Source of the DNA: CAYFFV01 sp964342695
Lineage (GTDB): Bacteria > Acidobacteriota > Vicinamibacteria > Vicinamibacterales > UBA8438
Reading direction: 5' to 3'
DNA length: 64,000 bases
Assembly (NCBI GenBank): GCA_964342695.1
Contig: CAYFFV010000008.1
Location: 31,477 to 95,476, forward strand
The position numbers were made by a program, and so were the translations under genes. Shown here piece by piece: positions 42,600 through 51,410 of the stretch. The notes under the pieces are model-generated. The model searched no databases, had not been told where the DNA came from, and was given only the letters and a program-made list of their open reading frames with translations. Each line of letters starts with the position of its first letter. Position 1 is the stretch's first letter.

Positions 42600-44192
42600 T
42601 TATTGTCTGATTGACGACTCCTTGCGGGGAAAACGTTCGTCGAGCATCGCAGTTTTATAAGCAAAAACAGCTGCTACGATCGCCATCTGTATTACATCTT
42701 CTTTTTGTACTCGGTCAAAAAAGTCCATGTTTGAGTGATGGGTTCGGGAGTTATATTCCAGACGATCCTGCATGAACTGAAACCCAGGCAGACCAACTTC
42801 GTCAAAGGAAATATGATCAGTGCCCGTGGGAGAACGCAAACCCAACGTTGACACGCCAAGGTCTGCTAGCTGGCTTAACCAAGGTTCTATAATTCTTCCG
42901 ACTGCATCATTATCCTGTAACCACAGACCACGGACTCTTCCAGCGCCATTATCAAGATTGTAGTAAGCAGATAACAAGGCGTGCTCCGGTTTACGTAATC
43001 CGGCTCCTCGATCAGAGAAATGATGTCTTACGTACTCTCTTGATCCCAATAGACCCTGTTCCTCTGCTCCCCATAACGCAATTCGAATAGTTCGCCTAGG
43101 AACAACTCCGACCGCCTTTAAAATCCTCACCGCTTCCATCATCGCTGCAGTTCCAGCAGCATTGTCTGTAGCACCTGTAGCCGCGTGGGTCGAGTCAAAA
43201 TGGGCACCCAATATAACTATTTCGTGGGCCAGATCCGAACCAGGAATTTCACCGATAATATTGAAACCGTTTAGTGTCTCCTCTTCTTCATGAAAACGCG
43301 CACTGATATTAATTTCGACTCGTACTTTCAATCCTCTTTCTAAAAGTCGAACCATCCGATTGTAGTGTTCCACTGCTATCGTCGCGGATGGCACCACGAT
43401 ACCGGCGTCTTTATCCCAAGAACCACCTCGACCAACAAACACAGTTCCTCCATCCGTTCGTTGGGTAGGCCAAGAAAGACGACTCCCACTCGGAGCTCCA
43501 TTGACCATAAACACATCACTGCCTCGATCGATAACAGCGACCACTCCTTCATCAACGTAGAATTGTCGAAGTTCCTCCAAAAATGTGCTTGTCATCCTCG
43601 GCGAAGCGTAGCCCGTCCTCGCCGAAGTCCTGTCAATCGGAACTTCTGCCTTTTGTAGTAAATTGTCATCCATCCTCAAAACCAGTTCACCTTCAAGCAT
43701 CCAAACTTCACGTGCAAGTTGCGGAAGAACAATTTTTCCAAGTAATTTTCCTCGGTACTGAGCGAAATCCTGTCGCGTCTTAATATCAATGCTTACAACA
43801 TCAGCCGTTACGGTACCCTTCGTGCTACTGCTCCAAGCCTTCGGAAAACCTATGAGAGGCATTATCTGTGGTTCCGTCATGTGGGCATGAAACCGTTCAA
43901 TCGACCATCCTCGACCAAAAGGAAATCGTTCTTCGTGCACATTATCTGCACCCCACTGTTGCAAACGAGTCATTGCCCACTTCTTTGCCTCTTCGATCGC
44001 AGGTGAACCAGTAAGCCTTGGGCCATATACATCACTCAACCACCCCACCACATCCATTACCTGCGATCGCTGCAGGCCTTCTTCCTTAATAGCTTGAATC
44101 ACTACGGCGTCATGTTCCTGTGCTGAAATAGAAGAAACAATTGTCATCCAAGCCATGACGAAAGAGACAACAATAAACTTATTTGCCATCAT
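42600..44192 (-). CDS. Secreted M28 family metallopeptidase (first copy)
   Basis: A 530-residue zinc aminopeptidase or carboxypeptidase-like enzyme. The signal peptide FVMAWMTIVSSISAQ is followed by a PA-domain-like insertion (about 120-270). The M28 core shows VILGAHFDSTHAATGATDNAAGTAAMMEA (zinc His and Asp), WGAEEQGLLGSREYVRHH (catalytic and ligand Glu) and SPTGTDHISFDEVGLPGF (last His). It probably trims peptides in the periplasm or outside. Confidence 0.93.
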   Translation of the reverse strand: MMANKFIVVSFVMAWMTIVSSISAQEHDAVVIQAIKEEGLQRSQVMDVVGWLSDVYGPRLTGSPAIEEAKKWAMTRLQQWGADNVHEERFPFGRGWSIERFHAHMTEPQIMPLIGFPKAWSSSTKGTVTADVVSIDIKTRQDFAQYRGKLLGKIVLPQLAREVWMLEGELVLRMDDNLLQKAEVPIDRTSARTGYASPRMTSTFLEELRQFYVDEGVVAVIDRGSDVFMVNGAPSGSRLSWPTQRTDGGTVFVGRGGSWDKDAGIVVPSATIAVEHYNRMVRLLERGLKVRVEINISARFHEEEETLNGFNIIGEIPGSDLAHEIVILGAHFDSTHAATGATDNAAGTAAMMEAVRILKAVGVVPRRTIRIALWGAEEQGLLGSREYVRHHFSDRGAGLRKPEHALLSAYYNLDNGAGRVRGLWLQDNDAVGRIIEPWLSQLADLGVSTLGLRSPTGTDHISFDEVGLPGFQFMQDRLEYNSRTHHSNMDFFDRVQKEDVIQMAIVAAVFAYKTAMLDERFPRKESSIRQ

Positions 44193-44201
44193 ATTGATGA
44201 G

Positions 44202-44723
44202 TTATTGAAGGACAGTGCCATCAGCACCAACGGTAAGTAAGAGCGCATTGTTTCCGACAACAGTGTTAAGAGGTGTACCATTTGCTGTCACGCCATCTAC
44301 CACTCGTCCATCAGCAGGACGGTTCATAACTTCAGCAACGCCCGTAGCTATGGGATTTCGTCTACATTCGTTCTCATCATGAACAGTCAGCGTGGTCTGA
44401 ACATTTACGGGAACATCATTAAAAGTAGCAACGAACCTGTTTGCAGACATTTTGATTAAGGAAACATGCTCTGGATCAAACTCGGAAGTCTGACTATTAT
44501 CCCGCCAACTTGGACGAACATGCGTTCCCGTAGTACCCAAACGCATTAAACAATCGTTAATATCGTCACTCTCTCCGACGGACGAAGCTAACGTACTACT
44601 TAAAGCGATTTCTACAGTAGTTATACTCGTGGGTACGGTTCCACGCGGTGTCTCGTCACATTGGCTCGCGAGAGAGGCAATCACTGGTAACAAAACCCAA
44701 GTTTTGCTGAAATTTTTAGACAT
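44202..44723 (-). CDS. Small exported protein of unknown function
   Basis: A 173-residue protein. The N-terminus SKNFSKTWVLLPVIASLASQCDE looks like a signal, possibly of a lipoprotein, but Gln before the Cys does not fit a normal lipobox. The rest (TVEIALSSTLASSV, DDINDCLMRLGTTG, FVATFNDVPVNVQTTLTVHD, TPLNTVVGNNALLLTVGADGTVLQ) looks like a small beta-rich domain. I recognise no family. It is nine bases upstream of the M28 gene on the same strand, so cotranscription is likely. Confidence 0.65.
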   Translation of the reverse strand: MSKNFSKTWVLLPVIASLASQCDETPRGTVPTSITTVEIALSSTLASSVGESDDINDCLMRLGTTGTHVRPSWRDNSQTSEFDPEHVSLIKMSANRFVATFNDVPVNVQTTLTVHDENECRRNPIATGVAEVMNRPADGRVVDGVTANGTPLNTVVGNNALLLTVGADGTVLQ

Positions 44724-44894
44724 TTATCGTCTCATTAACAATATCTTGATCAGATTTTCGCACAAAGCGTGTCTTCAAGCTGTCTTTCTAATTACTAAGT
44801 TAACAATTACTGACCCTTAATTATCAAATGAAAACCTTCCAGCGACCGATATAACTGAGTGAAAGTGCTCCAACTGACAATCAATGAGGTAAAC

Positions 44895-45134
44895 ATGTTA
44901 AAAAAATTGCTTACTCTGCCTTTTGTAACATTTTTTTCATTATCGTGTGGTTTCGTTGCCGGTATTCTACTTGCCCCGTCTTCAGGAAGCGAAACGAGGT
45001 CACAAATGTCTTTGTTCATGGAACAAAATCAACACACGATCAAACAAGGGTTCTTAATTGGACAGGAAACCTTTGCGCATGTAATCGATTTCTTAGGAGC
45101 TGAAGAACTCGTGTTCAAGAATGACGGCGACTAA
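44895..45134 (+). CDS. Small YtxH-like membrane-anchored protein
   Basis: A 79-residue protein from the ATG at 44895, which has GAGGT upstream; the ATG at 44859 lacks one. One membrane segment (LPFVTFFSLSCGFVAGILLAP) is followed by SSGSETRSQM, close to the G-x-x-L-A-P-x-S-G-x-E-T-R pattern of YtxH proteins. The rest is a short amphipathic helix. General-stress association is known for YtxH in other bacteria; nothing here shows it. Confidence 0.65.
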   Translation: MLKKLLTLPFVTFFSLSCGFVAGILLAPSSGSETRSQMSLFMEQNQHTIKQGFLIGQETFAHVIDFLGAEELVFKNDGD

Positions 45135-45194
45135 ACTTGGAAATGTATAGGGAAAAAATAACTTTCTTTTTAAGACATCGCTTCAACCCCGATC

Positions 45195-46076
45195 ATGTCG
45201 AACCATCCATCAATATTAATACTTTCCAAGATCACTTTTTCGACATTCATCTTTTTGTTGGGAACAGCAAACTCCTGGGCACAAGACAATGAAAATAAAC
45301 TGGGGTGGTCTGACACAGCCGAATTAACTGCTGTTTTTACCGAAGGTAACTCTGCAGCAAGAACCATCGGTTTTAAGAATGAATTGATATACAAATGGAA
45401 CAACTCCACTTTTACAACTGATATCGGTAGCCTGCGCGCCGAATCAACAGAAGTGATCCGTTCCGCGGTAGGAGACTCACCGAAAAATTTCCAAATCGTA
45501 AAGAATTCCGTGACATCTCTGACCGCGAAAAGTGATTATGCGCGGGCTCGCTACGATCAAGCGATGAGCCCTCGTACATTCTGGTACACAAGCTCGGGAT
45601 GGGAAAGGAATACATTTGCAGGAATTCAAAATCGGTATTCAATTGGTGCAGGACTTGGAAACACCTTTTTTGAGACAAATCGTACAGGTCTTCGAACATC
45701 GTATGGCGTGAGCTACACCATTCAAGATGATGTGATCGAGAATCCTGAAGGACAGAACAGATTTGCAGGCATTCGCTTATCTTACGATTACGATTTGACG
45801 TTCAATTCGAATACCACATTTACCAGTGTGCTTCTTGCAGATGAAAATCTCTCAGACGTTTCTGACTTTCGCATAGATTTTGTCAATTCAATTGCCGTTA
45901 ATCTCGTTAGCCAATTAGCTCTGAAATTTAGCTGGCAGCTTCTTTACGACTTTCAGCCGTCTCTTATAGCAATCCCTTTAGTAAATTTTAAAAATATACC
46001 ATCTGGTTCAATCGTAAATATCGACTTAGACCGCATGGACAACCTCATCACCTTTGCCCTAGTAGCGAACTTCTAG
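45195..46076 (+). CDS. DUF481 outer-membrane beta-barrel protein
   Basis: A 293-residue exported protein. The signal ITFSTFIFLLGTANSWAQ is cleaved near residue 30. LGWSDTAELTAVFTEGNSAARTIGFKNEL is the DUF481 opening, followed by alternating strands and a C-terminal phenylalanine (LITFALVANF), as in outer-membrane barrels. The function is unknown. Its presence supports a Gram-negative envelope. Confidence 0.88.
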   Translation: MSNHPSILILSKITFSTFIFLLGTANSWAQDNENKLGWSDTAELTAVFTEGNSAARTIGFKNELIYKWNNSTFTTDIGSLRAESTEVIRSAVGDSPKNFQIVKNSVTSLTAKSDYARARYDQAMSPRTFWYTSSGWERNTFAGIQNRYSIGAGLGNTFFETNRTGLRTSYGVSYTIQDDVIENPEGQNRFAGIRLSYDYDLTFNSNTTFTSVLLADENLSDVSDFRIDFVNSIAVNLVSQLALKFSWQLLYDFQPSLIAIPLVNFKNIPSGSIVNIDLDRMDNLITFALVANF

Positions 46077-46228
46077 TTAATAACGTTTCAGTCATCAGAA
46101 AACGAACTGGCAAGCTTATTTCAGTCTCCTCTTACTAAGTGATAGTAGTCATTCTCGACAGCTTTGTTAAAATAGTACATATGATGCGCATTAGTTAAAG
46201 TGCATGACAACCACCGTGGGAGGTGACT

Positions 46229-46486
46229 ATGGCAAATCGCGGTCGACCAACTCAGACAAAACGTCAGAGAGAACGTGCCCGTCTTGAGCGTTCAAAAATG
46301 AAAGATCAGCGACGCGCTGACGTTCGTGCACGTCGAGAAGCGGCCCCGCCCCGCCCGACTGACCATGATGCGGACTTGGCTGGTATGGTAGCCGGACCTC
46401 AGGCGCCTCCAGATTGGCAGCAAGAATTTTTGGACGAAGAACAAAAAGCCAAGGAAGCTGCAGAACTGAATAGCGACGAAAAATAA
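46229..46486 (+). CDS. Small highly charged protein of unknown function
   Basis: An 85-residue protein from the ATG at 46229, with GGGAGGTGA six bases before it; the in-frame GTG at 46223 overlaps that site and is rejected. The first half is very basic (RPTQTKRQRERARLERSKMKDQRR). The second half is acidic and proline-rich (PPDWQQEFLDEEQKAKEAAEL). I recall similar short proteins in acidobacterial genomes, without known function. The basic half could bind RNA or ribosomes, which is only a guess. Confidence 0.65.
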   Translation: MANRGRPTQTKRQRERARLERSKMKDQRRADVRARREAAPPRPTDHDADLAGMVAGPQAPPDWQQEFLDEEQKAKEAAELNSDEK

Positions 46487-46510
46487 CAGGGACTTTCGTC
46501 GCAAGAACTG

Positions 46511-46539
46511 AGGTGTGGTACTACCTTCATACCACACCT
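46511..46539. terminator. Bidirectional hairpin between convergent genes
   Basis: AGGTGTGGTA (46511-46520), a 9-base loop, then TACCACACCT (46530-46539): a perfect 10-bp stem. It lies 24 bases after the plus-strand small gene and 52 bases beyond the hsp20 stop on the other strand, so it can end both. The plus-strand tail TATAATTT is moderately T-rich. Confidence 0.55.
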
Positions 46540-46591
46540 TATAATTTGATCACTTTCGGCTGATATTTTAATTTCAAAACCCAACACTCAC

Positions 46592-47029
46592 TTAAGCATC
46601 TTCAATAATAGCGATGTGCCGTTTCGTTTTTGCCTCTTCAGATAACGGTAGCCTCAAGTCCAACATCCCGTTAGCAAATCGGGCAGACACCGCCTCCGTA
46701 TCAACCTTTGACGGTAGTCTAAAGGCTCGCTCGAATCGGCCATAAATGATCTCAGATAAATACGAATCAGCGCCATTATCTTTGGTTTTTCTCTCACCTG
46801 TGACCGTCAAGATATTGTCATTCACGTCGACACTAACATCATTTGTGTCGATCCCAGGAAGAGCGACTTTAACGTTCCAGCCATCGGTGTCTGAAGTGAT
46901 TTCAGTCGCAGGAACCATCGGCCGTCCATCTGTAGTCTCGCGTTGGGTTCGGTAAGAAAAGATATTATCTAGACCTCGATTTAAATTAATCAAGTCATCA
47001 AACGGATTCCATTGAGTCAAACTCATCAT
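46592..47029 (-). CDS. Small heat shock protein, Hsp20/alpha-crystallin family
   Basis: A 145-residue ATP-independent holdase chaperone. The alpha-crystallin domain covers about residues 40-135: WNVKVALPGIDTNDVSVDVNDNILTVTGERK, YGRFERAFRLPSKVD and FANGMLDLRLPL (the GxLxLxLP-type motif). The second Met (47026) is an equally good start, with GGGAG before it. The upstream region carries a striking inverted repeat described separately. Confidence 0.95.
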   Translation of the reverse strand: MMSLTQWNPFDDLINLNRGLDNIFSYRTQRETTDGRPMVPATEITSDTDGWNVKVALPGIDTNDVSVDVNDNILTVTGERKTKDNGADSYLSEIIYGRFERAFRLPSKVDTEAVSARFANGMLDLRLPLSEEAKTKRHIAIIEDA

Positions 47030-47076
47030 TTTTTACTCCCTTCATAAAATGTTATAAAAACAACATAAATATTATT

Positions 47077-47112
47077 ACTCATATAATATGAGTTGTGTCT
47101 ACTCATATTATA
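47077..47112 (-). promoter_or_regulatory. HAIR-like inverted repeats upstream of hsp20
   Basis: TATAATATGAGT (47082-47093), a 7-base spacer, then ACTCATATTATA (47101-47112): perfect 12-bp arms. The core ATGAGT-N7-ACTCAT has the spacing of the HspR-associated repeat (CTTGAGT-N7-ACTCAAG). An overlapping 17-base palindrome, ACTCATATAATATGAGT (47077-47093), supplies a third half-site. TATAAT on the minus strand (47112-47107) could be the promoter -10, so a bound repressor would block it. HspR control is an inference; no hspR is in the window. Confidence 0.6.
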
Positions 47113-47181
47113 AAAATTTAAATGTTTCTGGTTTTTCTTTCTTCGTGTGAAAAATTTTGGGGCGGTCAAGGGGGACGCTTC

Positions 47182-48531
47182 TTAGTACTCAGCTGATTTC
47201 TTCTCGTACCAATAATTGAGACCGGGATCCCTTAATGTCTGAAAAATTTCGTCCCGACTCTCCCACACCGAAAGGCGTTGAATATCAATACCAGCTAAAT
47301 CACAAAACACGAGGGCGAAAGCAATCGCATATTCTTCCGGAAAAGCTGAACCTGACAAGCCTTGTACGAGGTCCACGTAACTACTGTTCTCTTCGACTAT
47401 CCAAACCGCGGCCTGCTCGACCTCGAACGCCCTCGGTGGATATAAGGTCGGTGAATCATCGACTGTATAGGTTCCTTCTTGGATATGATCCATGAGATTA
47501 GCAACATCCGTAAAGGTGCTTCGTGGAAGGACTCGTAGCTGGCGGTCTCCACTTGGCCATGCGAGATCCTTTTGAAGTGACACGACCCGAAAAGACCATG
47601 TCACCCAAGCATCCGTATCAAGCAATACCCAAGCATCTCTACGCGAGACAAAATCGGTCACAGATTCTTCTGTCTGAAAAAAAGTTGCCGCCGGAGAGGT
47701 AACCACAACCGTTTGATTTAAACGTCGCCGAATACGAAACTCCACTGTTAAGTCTTTAAGAACCACAGACCCAATCTCCAACATTCCATCGTCTAGCCCT
47801 CGAAATAAATCAAGATGCTGGATGCTATCCCCTACACCCTCGCTCCCTGCTTGAAAGAAAAACAAGTGCTGGGTCGGGAGAAACTCATGTAGTGCTTTTA
47901 AATGAAATCCTGCCTCGTTCCACTCTCGCATCACCTGTCGCACTGACATGACGTGATCGGCCTTAATTTGGTCCCCTGTCCCGTCCTCTCCACGATATTC
48001 CAAAAGAGCGACTTGACCGCTAGTCGACAACGACTTCTTAATTTCAGACAACATAACCTTTGGCTTAGACATTTCATGGTAGACATCTGCCATGATCACC
48101 CAATCGACTTCTCCCGCTGGCAACTGCAAATCAGTTGAGGTTCCAAGCACGGGCTGAATACCATCAACACCTTCATCAGCAGCTATTTCCACCATAATTT
48201 CAAGCATTTCAGGCTGAATATCTTCACAGTAAACAACCCCGCCAGGCTGTACAAGCCTAAATAGACGACGCGCATAATATCCCGAACCACAGCCAACATC
48301 GGCAACGACATCACCAGGCTTTAACTGCATGACCTCAAGTACTTTCTCCGGCTGTTCTTCTGTCTCTCTACTATCTCGTTCTAGCCATTCAGCGCCACGA
48401 AAACTCATAAAGTCTGCGGGAACACGTTGGTGTGCGCTGTCCTGAATTTCTTGTGACAACGCTGGAAGACAATCGAAGATTAACAACCAAATAATAGCTA
48501 CGCCTATCAACCTGTTCGTCAAAGACACCAT
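47182..48531 (-). CDS. Exported class I SAM-dependent methyltransferase-like protein
   Basis: A 449-residue protein. The signal-like N-terminus LTNRLIGVAIIWLLIFDCLPALSQ is followed by a complete methyltransferase domain (about 60-230): VVADVGCGSGYYARRLFRLV as SAM loop, VYCEDIQPEMLEIM, WVIMADVYHEMSKPKVML and QVALLEYRGED. Residues about 235-449 form a second, unrecognised domain. Related exported methyltransferases are known in Planctomycetes and Acidobacteria, although SAM is a cytoplasmic cofactor. It is divergent from the M14 peptidase gene. Confidence 0.85.
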   Translation of the reverse strand: MVSLTNRLIGVAIIWLLIFDCLPALSQEIQDSAHQRVPADFMSFRGAEWLERDSRETEEQPEKVLEVMQLKPGDVVADVGCGSGYYARRLFRLVQPGGVVYCEDIQPEMLEIMVEIAADEGVDGIQPVLGTSTDLQLPAGEVDWVIMADVYHEMSKPKVMLSEIKKSLSTSGQVALLEYRGEDGTGDQIKADHVMSVRQVMREWNEAGFHLKALHEFLPTQHLFFFQAGSEGVGDSIQHLDLFRGLDDGMLEIGSVVLKDLTVEFRIRRRLNQTVVVTSPAATFFQTEESVTDFVSRRDAWVLLDTDAWVTWSFRVVSLQKDLAWPSGDRQLRVLPRSTFTDVANLMDHIQEGTYTVDDSPTLYPPRAFEVEQAAVWIVEENSSYVDLVQGLSGSAFPEEYAIAFALVFCDLAGIDIQRLSVWESRDEIFQTLRDPGLNYWYEKKSAEY

Positions 48532-48642
48532 GTGTCTACTACTCCTCTAACAAAAACGACGGTATTTAAAACGGATTCCACAAGTCTATGCCACCCCATG
48601 GTATCCTCGATACTTGCGTCGTTCATAATATCTCTTGAATTC

Positions 48643-51378
48643 ATGCGAAATACACCTAGGCAATACTCGTGTCTCCTCGCTGTTGGTCTATTAGTCTTAG
48701 CGTCACTACTTTCACCTACTGCTTTTGCCCAATCTATAGACAAACCCTCAGAATTCTTTGGATTTAAAATCGGGACGGACGGTGAATTAGCGCGTTATCC
48801 AAGGGTTCTAGAATATTTCCGCCACCTTGCTGATCTGTCTGACCGTGTTGACTTTGAAGAGAGGGGCAAAACAACAAACAATAATCCGTACGTACTTGTG
48901 AAGTTCAGCTCCCCAAAAAACTTAGCGCGGCTGGACCGATTAATCGAAATTAACCACAAACTCTCTGACCCTCGAAAAATTTCTCCGGATCACGCAAAAC
49001 TATTAACGGAAGAAGGTGTTCCATTCTATTTCCTTTACGCCACGATCCATTCAAATGAGGTTGGGAACGGGCAAAGCATCATCGAAATAGCGCACCGGCT
49101 TGCAACAGAAAATTCTGCAGAAATCAATGAAATCCTTAACAACACCGTTCTTCTTTTAGTACCTTCGCAAAACCCTGACGGACAAGTTCTTGTGGTTGAT
49201 CATTGGTATGAGACCCAAGGAACAAACCATAGTCGCCTTTACCCTGATCTCTATCATCGCTACACAGGCCATGACGATAATCGCGACTGGTTTATGTTTA
49301 CCCAAAAGGAAACACAATTAGCCATCGAGATCCATAAAGAATACAAACCTCAGGTTACCCATGACATGCACCAGATGGGACCCCACGGCGCTCGAATCTT
49401 TGTGCCCCCTTTTCAAGAACCATATGACCAAAATATTCATCCTCTCCTCATCAAAGGACAAGAACAAATCGGCACAGCAATGTCGTCAGCATTGATTAGC
49501 GCAGGTAAAAAGGGAGTAATCTACGATGACCAGTACGATCTGTGGTCACCAGCAAGACAGTACATGCTGTACCATGGCCAACCACGGATCCTTACAGAAA
49601 TCGCAAGCGCCCGTTTAGCCGATCCCTTTTATAACCTGACGGGTCTTGGGCGGCCCTTAGGCCCTCAACGGCCACGGGCTAATTTCCCCGTACCGTATGA
49701 CAAGAATGTATGGCGACTAGCTGATATTGTTGACTACGGGCAGATTATCGTGTTCGCCGGCCTTCAACAAATGGCGAAATATCGATCGCAATGGCTTGAA
49801 AATTTTTTTAAGGTTCATAAAGATTGGGTCGACTACAACCAAAGCCCCCATGCATTTGTGATTCCGGCCACACAACACGATCCTTTCGAAACCTTCAGGC
49901 TTCTTTCAATACTTGATTTTGCGGAAGTTGAAATACATCGCGCAAAAACTGCCTTTACGGTAGACGGGGAAACGTACCCCAAAGAGTCTTGGCTCATTCA
50001 GCTCGCCCAACCATATGGCGCGTTTGCAAAGACCATGCTGGAAAAACAATCGTACCCGGATCTGAGACGTTATCCGGGTGGGCCTCCCGTTCCCCCATAC
50101 GACGTAACAGCACATACACTTGGTTTGATGATGGGAGTCGACGTTAGAAAAATAGAAGAACCCGTGAAAGGTAATTTCGAACTTCTCTCAGAAATTATCG
50201 TTCCCCAGACACCGTTTCCCTCAAAACCTAAATGGGCTTATGCTATTTCTCCATCATCGAACGCGAGCTTTGTGGCCACCTCACGTCTACAGACTGCTGG
50301 TATTCAGATCTTTCGGGCAGCCAGCGAAGTCACTTTATCGGAAGATAAAACGTTTAATCCTGGTACGTGGATTATTCCTGCTACTGAACAGGTTGAGGAT
50401 ATTCTTAGAAAAGTAGCCAACCAAACAGGGCTGTCAGTATCAGGGCTCGACCAACCACTACCAGTTCACGCTTATCGACTCAAGACCAAACCACGTGTGG
50501 GGCTATGGCGCGCTGCAAACAATATACCGGCTGGTTGGATGAAATGGCTTTTCGAAGAATATGAAATTGCCCACCAAGATATTTCAGCTCATGACTTTTC
50601 AAGACCTTTGTCTGATAAATACGATGTCATCGTACTGCCTTCAGGAACCACCCGCCAACGCATTGTTACCGGGCTTAATCCTCGTCGCCACGACGACTCG
50701 TGGAGTTGGGCGTTTGGAATCGGTGAAAGCGGTTGGGTACAGCTCCGCCAATGGGTTTTAGACGGCGGCACTCTTATTGCCTTAGGTAATGCCGTTGAAA
50801 CAGCACGCGAACTTCTTAATCTTCCAATAGAACCAGTATTACCAAGTGCGAACCTAGCTACAGTAACTACCTCGAGATCAACTAACGATCAAGCGTTACC
50901 AGAAAGTGAATTAACGCGTCGCCTCACAAATGCATTTCGGAATCCTGCTGAATCTACAGCTACATTACGCGACGCCGTCGATCCAACATCTGTTTTTTAT
51001 TGTCCAGGCTCCCTACTCAAGCAGGAACATAATCCAAATCATCCAGTTGGATTCGGCATGCCAACAAATTGGCCCATATTCTTCCGTCTTGATCAGGCGT
51101 ACAACCTAACCTCGAGCTTCAACATCGGAGCTGAAATAATATCTCGCTATCCTGATGTTCAAGATATGACTGCCAGTGGCTGGCTTTTAGGGGGAGAACT
51201 TCTCCGAAATAAAGTAAACGTCGCTTCCTTCGCAGTAGGTCAGGGAAACGTCGTAACCCTGGGGAGTCAAGTGACATTCCGCGCACAAACTCGAGCTACT
51301 TTTAAATTATTGTTCAACGCAATCTTTCAAAATCAGTCAACCTTAATTAACCAAGAACAATTAGCTACACTGGATTGA
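48643..51378 (+). CDS. Secreted M14 zinc carboxypeptidase family protein
   Basis: A 911-residue exported peptidase. From the ATG at 48643 a good signal peptide appears (YSCLLAVGLLVLASLLSPTAFAQ), whereas the frame upstream encodes no sensible leader. The M14 domain has the zinc motif HSNEVGN (H-x-x-E) in FLYATIHSNEVGNGQ, LLVPSQNPDGQ, and the third ligand region VTHDMHQMG. A long C-terminal part of about 500 residues includes a ThuA/glutamine-amidotransferase-like stretch (YDVIVLPSGTT, GGTLIALGNA). It is probably periplasmic or extracellular. Confidence 0.9.
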   Translation: MRNTPRQYSCLLAVGLLVLASLLSPTAFAQSIDKPSEFFGFKIGTDGELARYPRVLEYFRHLADLSDRVDFEERGKTTNNNPYVLVKFSSPKNLARLDRLIEINHKLSDPRKISPDHAKLLTEEGVPFYFLYATIHSNEVGNGQSIIEIAHRLATENSAEINEILNNTVLLLVPSQNPDGQVLVVDHWYETQGTNHSRLYPDLYHRYTGHDDNRDWFMFTQKETQLAIEIHKEYKPQVTHDMHQMGPHGARIFVPPFQEPYDQNIHPLLIKGQEQIGTAMSSALISAGKKGVIYDDQYDLWSPARQYMLYHGQPRILTEIASARLADPFYNLTGLGRPLGPQRPRANFPVPYDKNVWRLADIVDYGQIIVFAGLQQMAKYRSQWLENFFKVHKDWVDYNQSPHAFVIPATQHDPFETFRLLSILDFAEVEIHRAKTAFTVDGETYPKESWLIQLAQPYGAFAKTMLEKQSYPDLRRYPGGPPVPPYDVTAHTLGLMMGVDVRKIEEPVKGNFELLSEIIVPQTPFPSKPKWAYAISPSSNASFVATSRLQTAGIQIFRAASEVTLSEDKTFNPGTWIIPATEQVEDILRKVANQTGLSVSGLDQPLPVHAYRLKTKPRVGLWRAANNIPAGWMKWLFEEYEIAHQDISAHDFSRPLSDKYDVIVLPSGTTRQRIVTGLNPRRHDDSWSWAFGIGESGWVQLRQWVLDGGTLIALGNAVETARELLNLPIEPVLPSANLATVTTSRSTNDQALPESELTRRLTNAFRNPAESTATLRDAVDPTSVFYCPGSLLKQEHNPNHPVGFGMPTNWPIFFRLDQAYNLTSSFNIGAEIISRYPDVQDMTASGWLLGGELLRNKVNVASFAVGQGNVVTLGSQVTFRAQTRATFKLLFNAIFQNQSTLINQEQLATLD

Positions 51379-51410
51379 TAGCTGGTTCATTGGATAATCG
51401 ATCGGGGCAC

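Noticed and set aside
48532..48642. 37-residue N-terminal extension of the M14 peptidase
   Set aside because: A normal signal peptide starts at the internal ATG 48643; the extension would bury it and overlaps the divergent promoter region.
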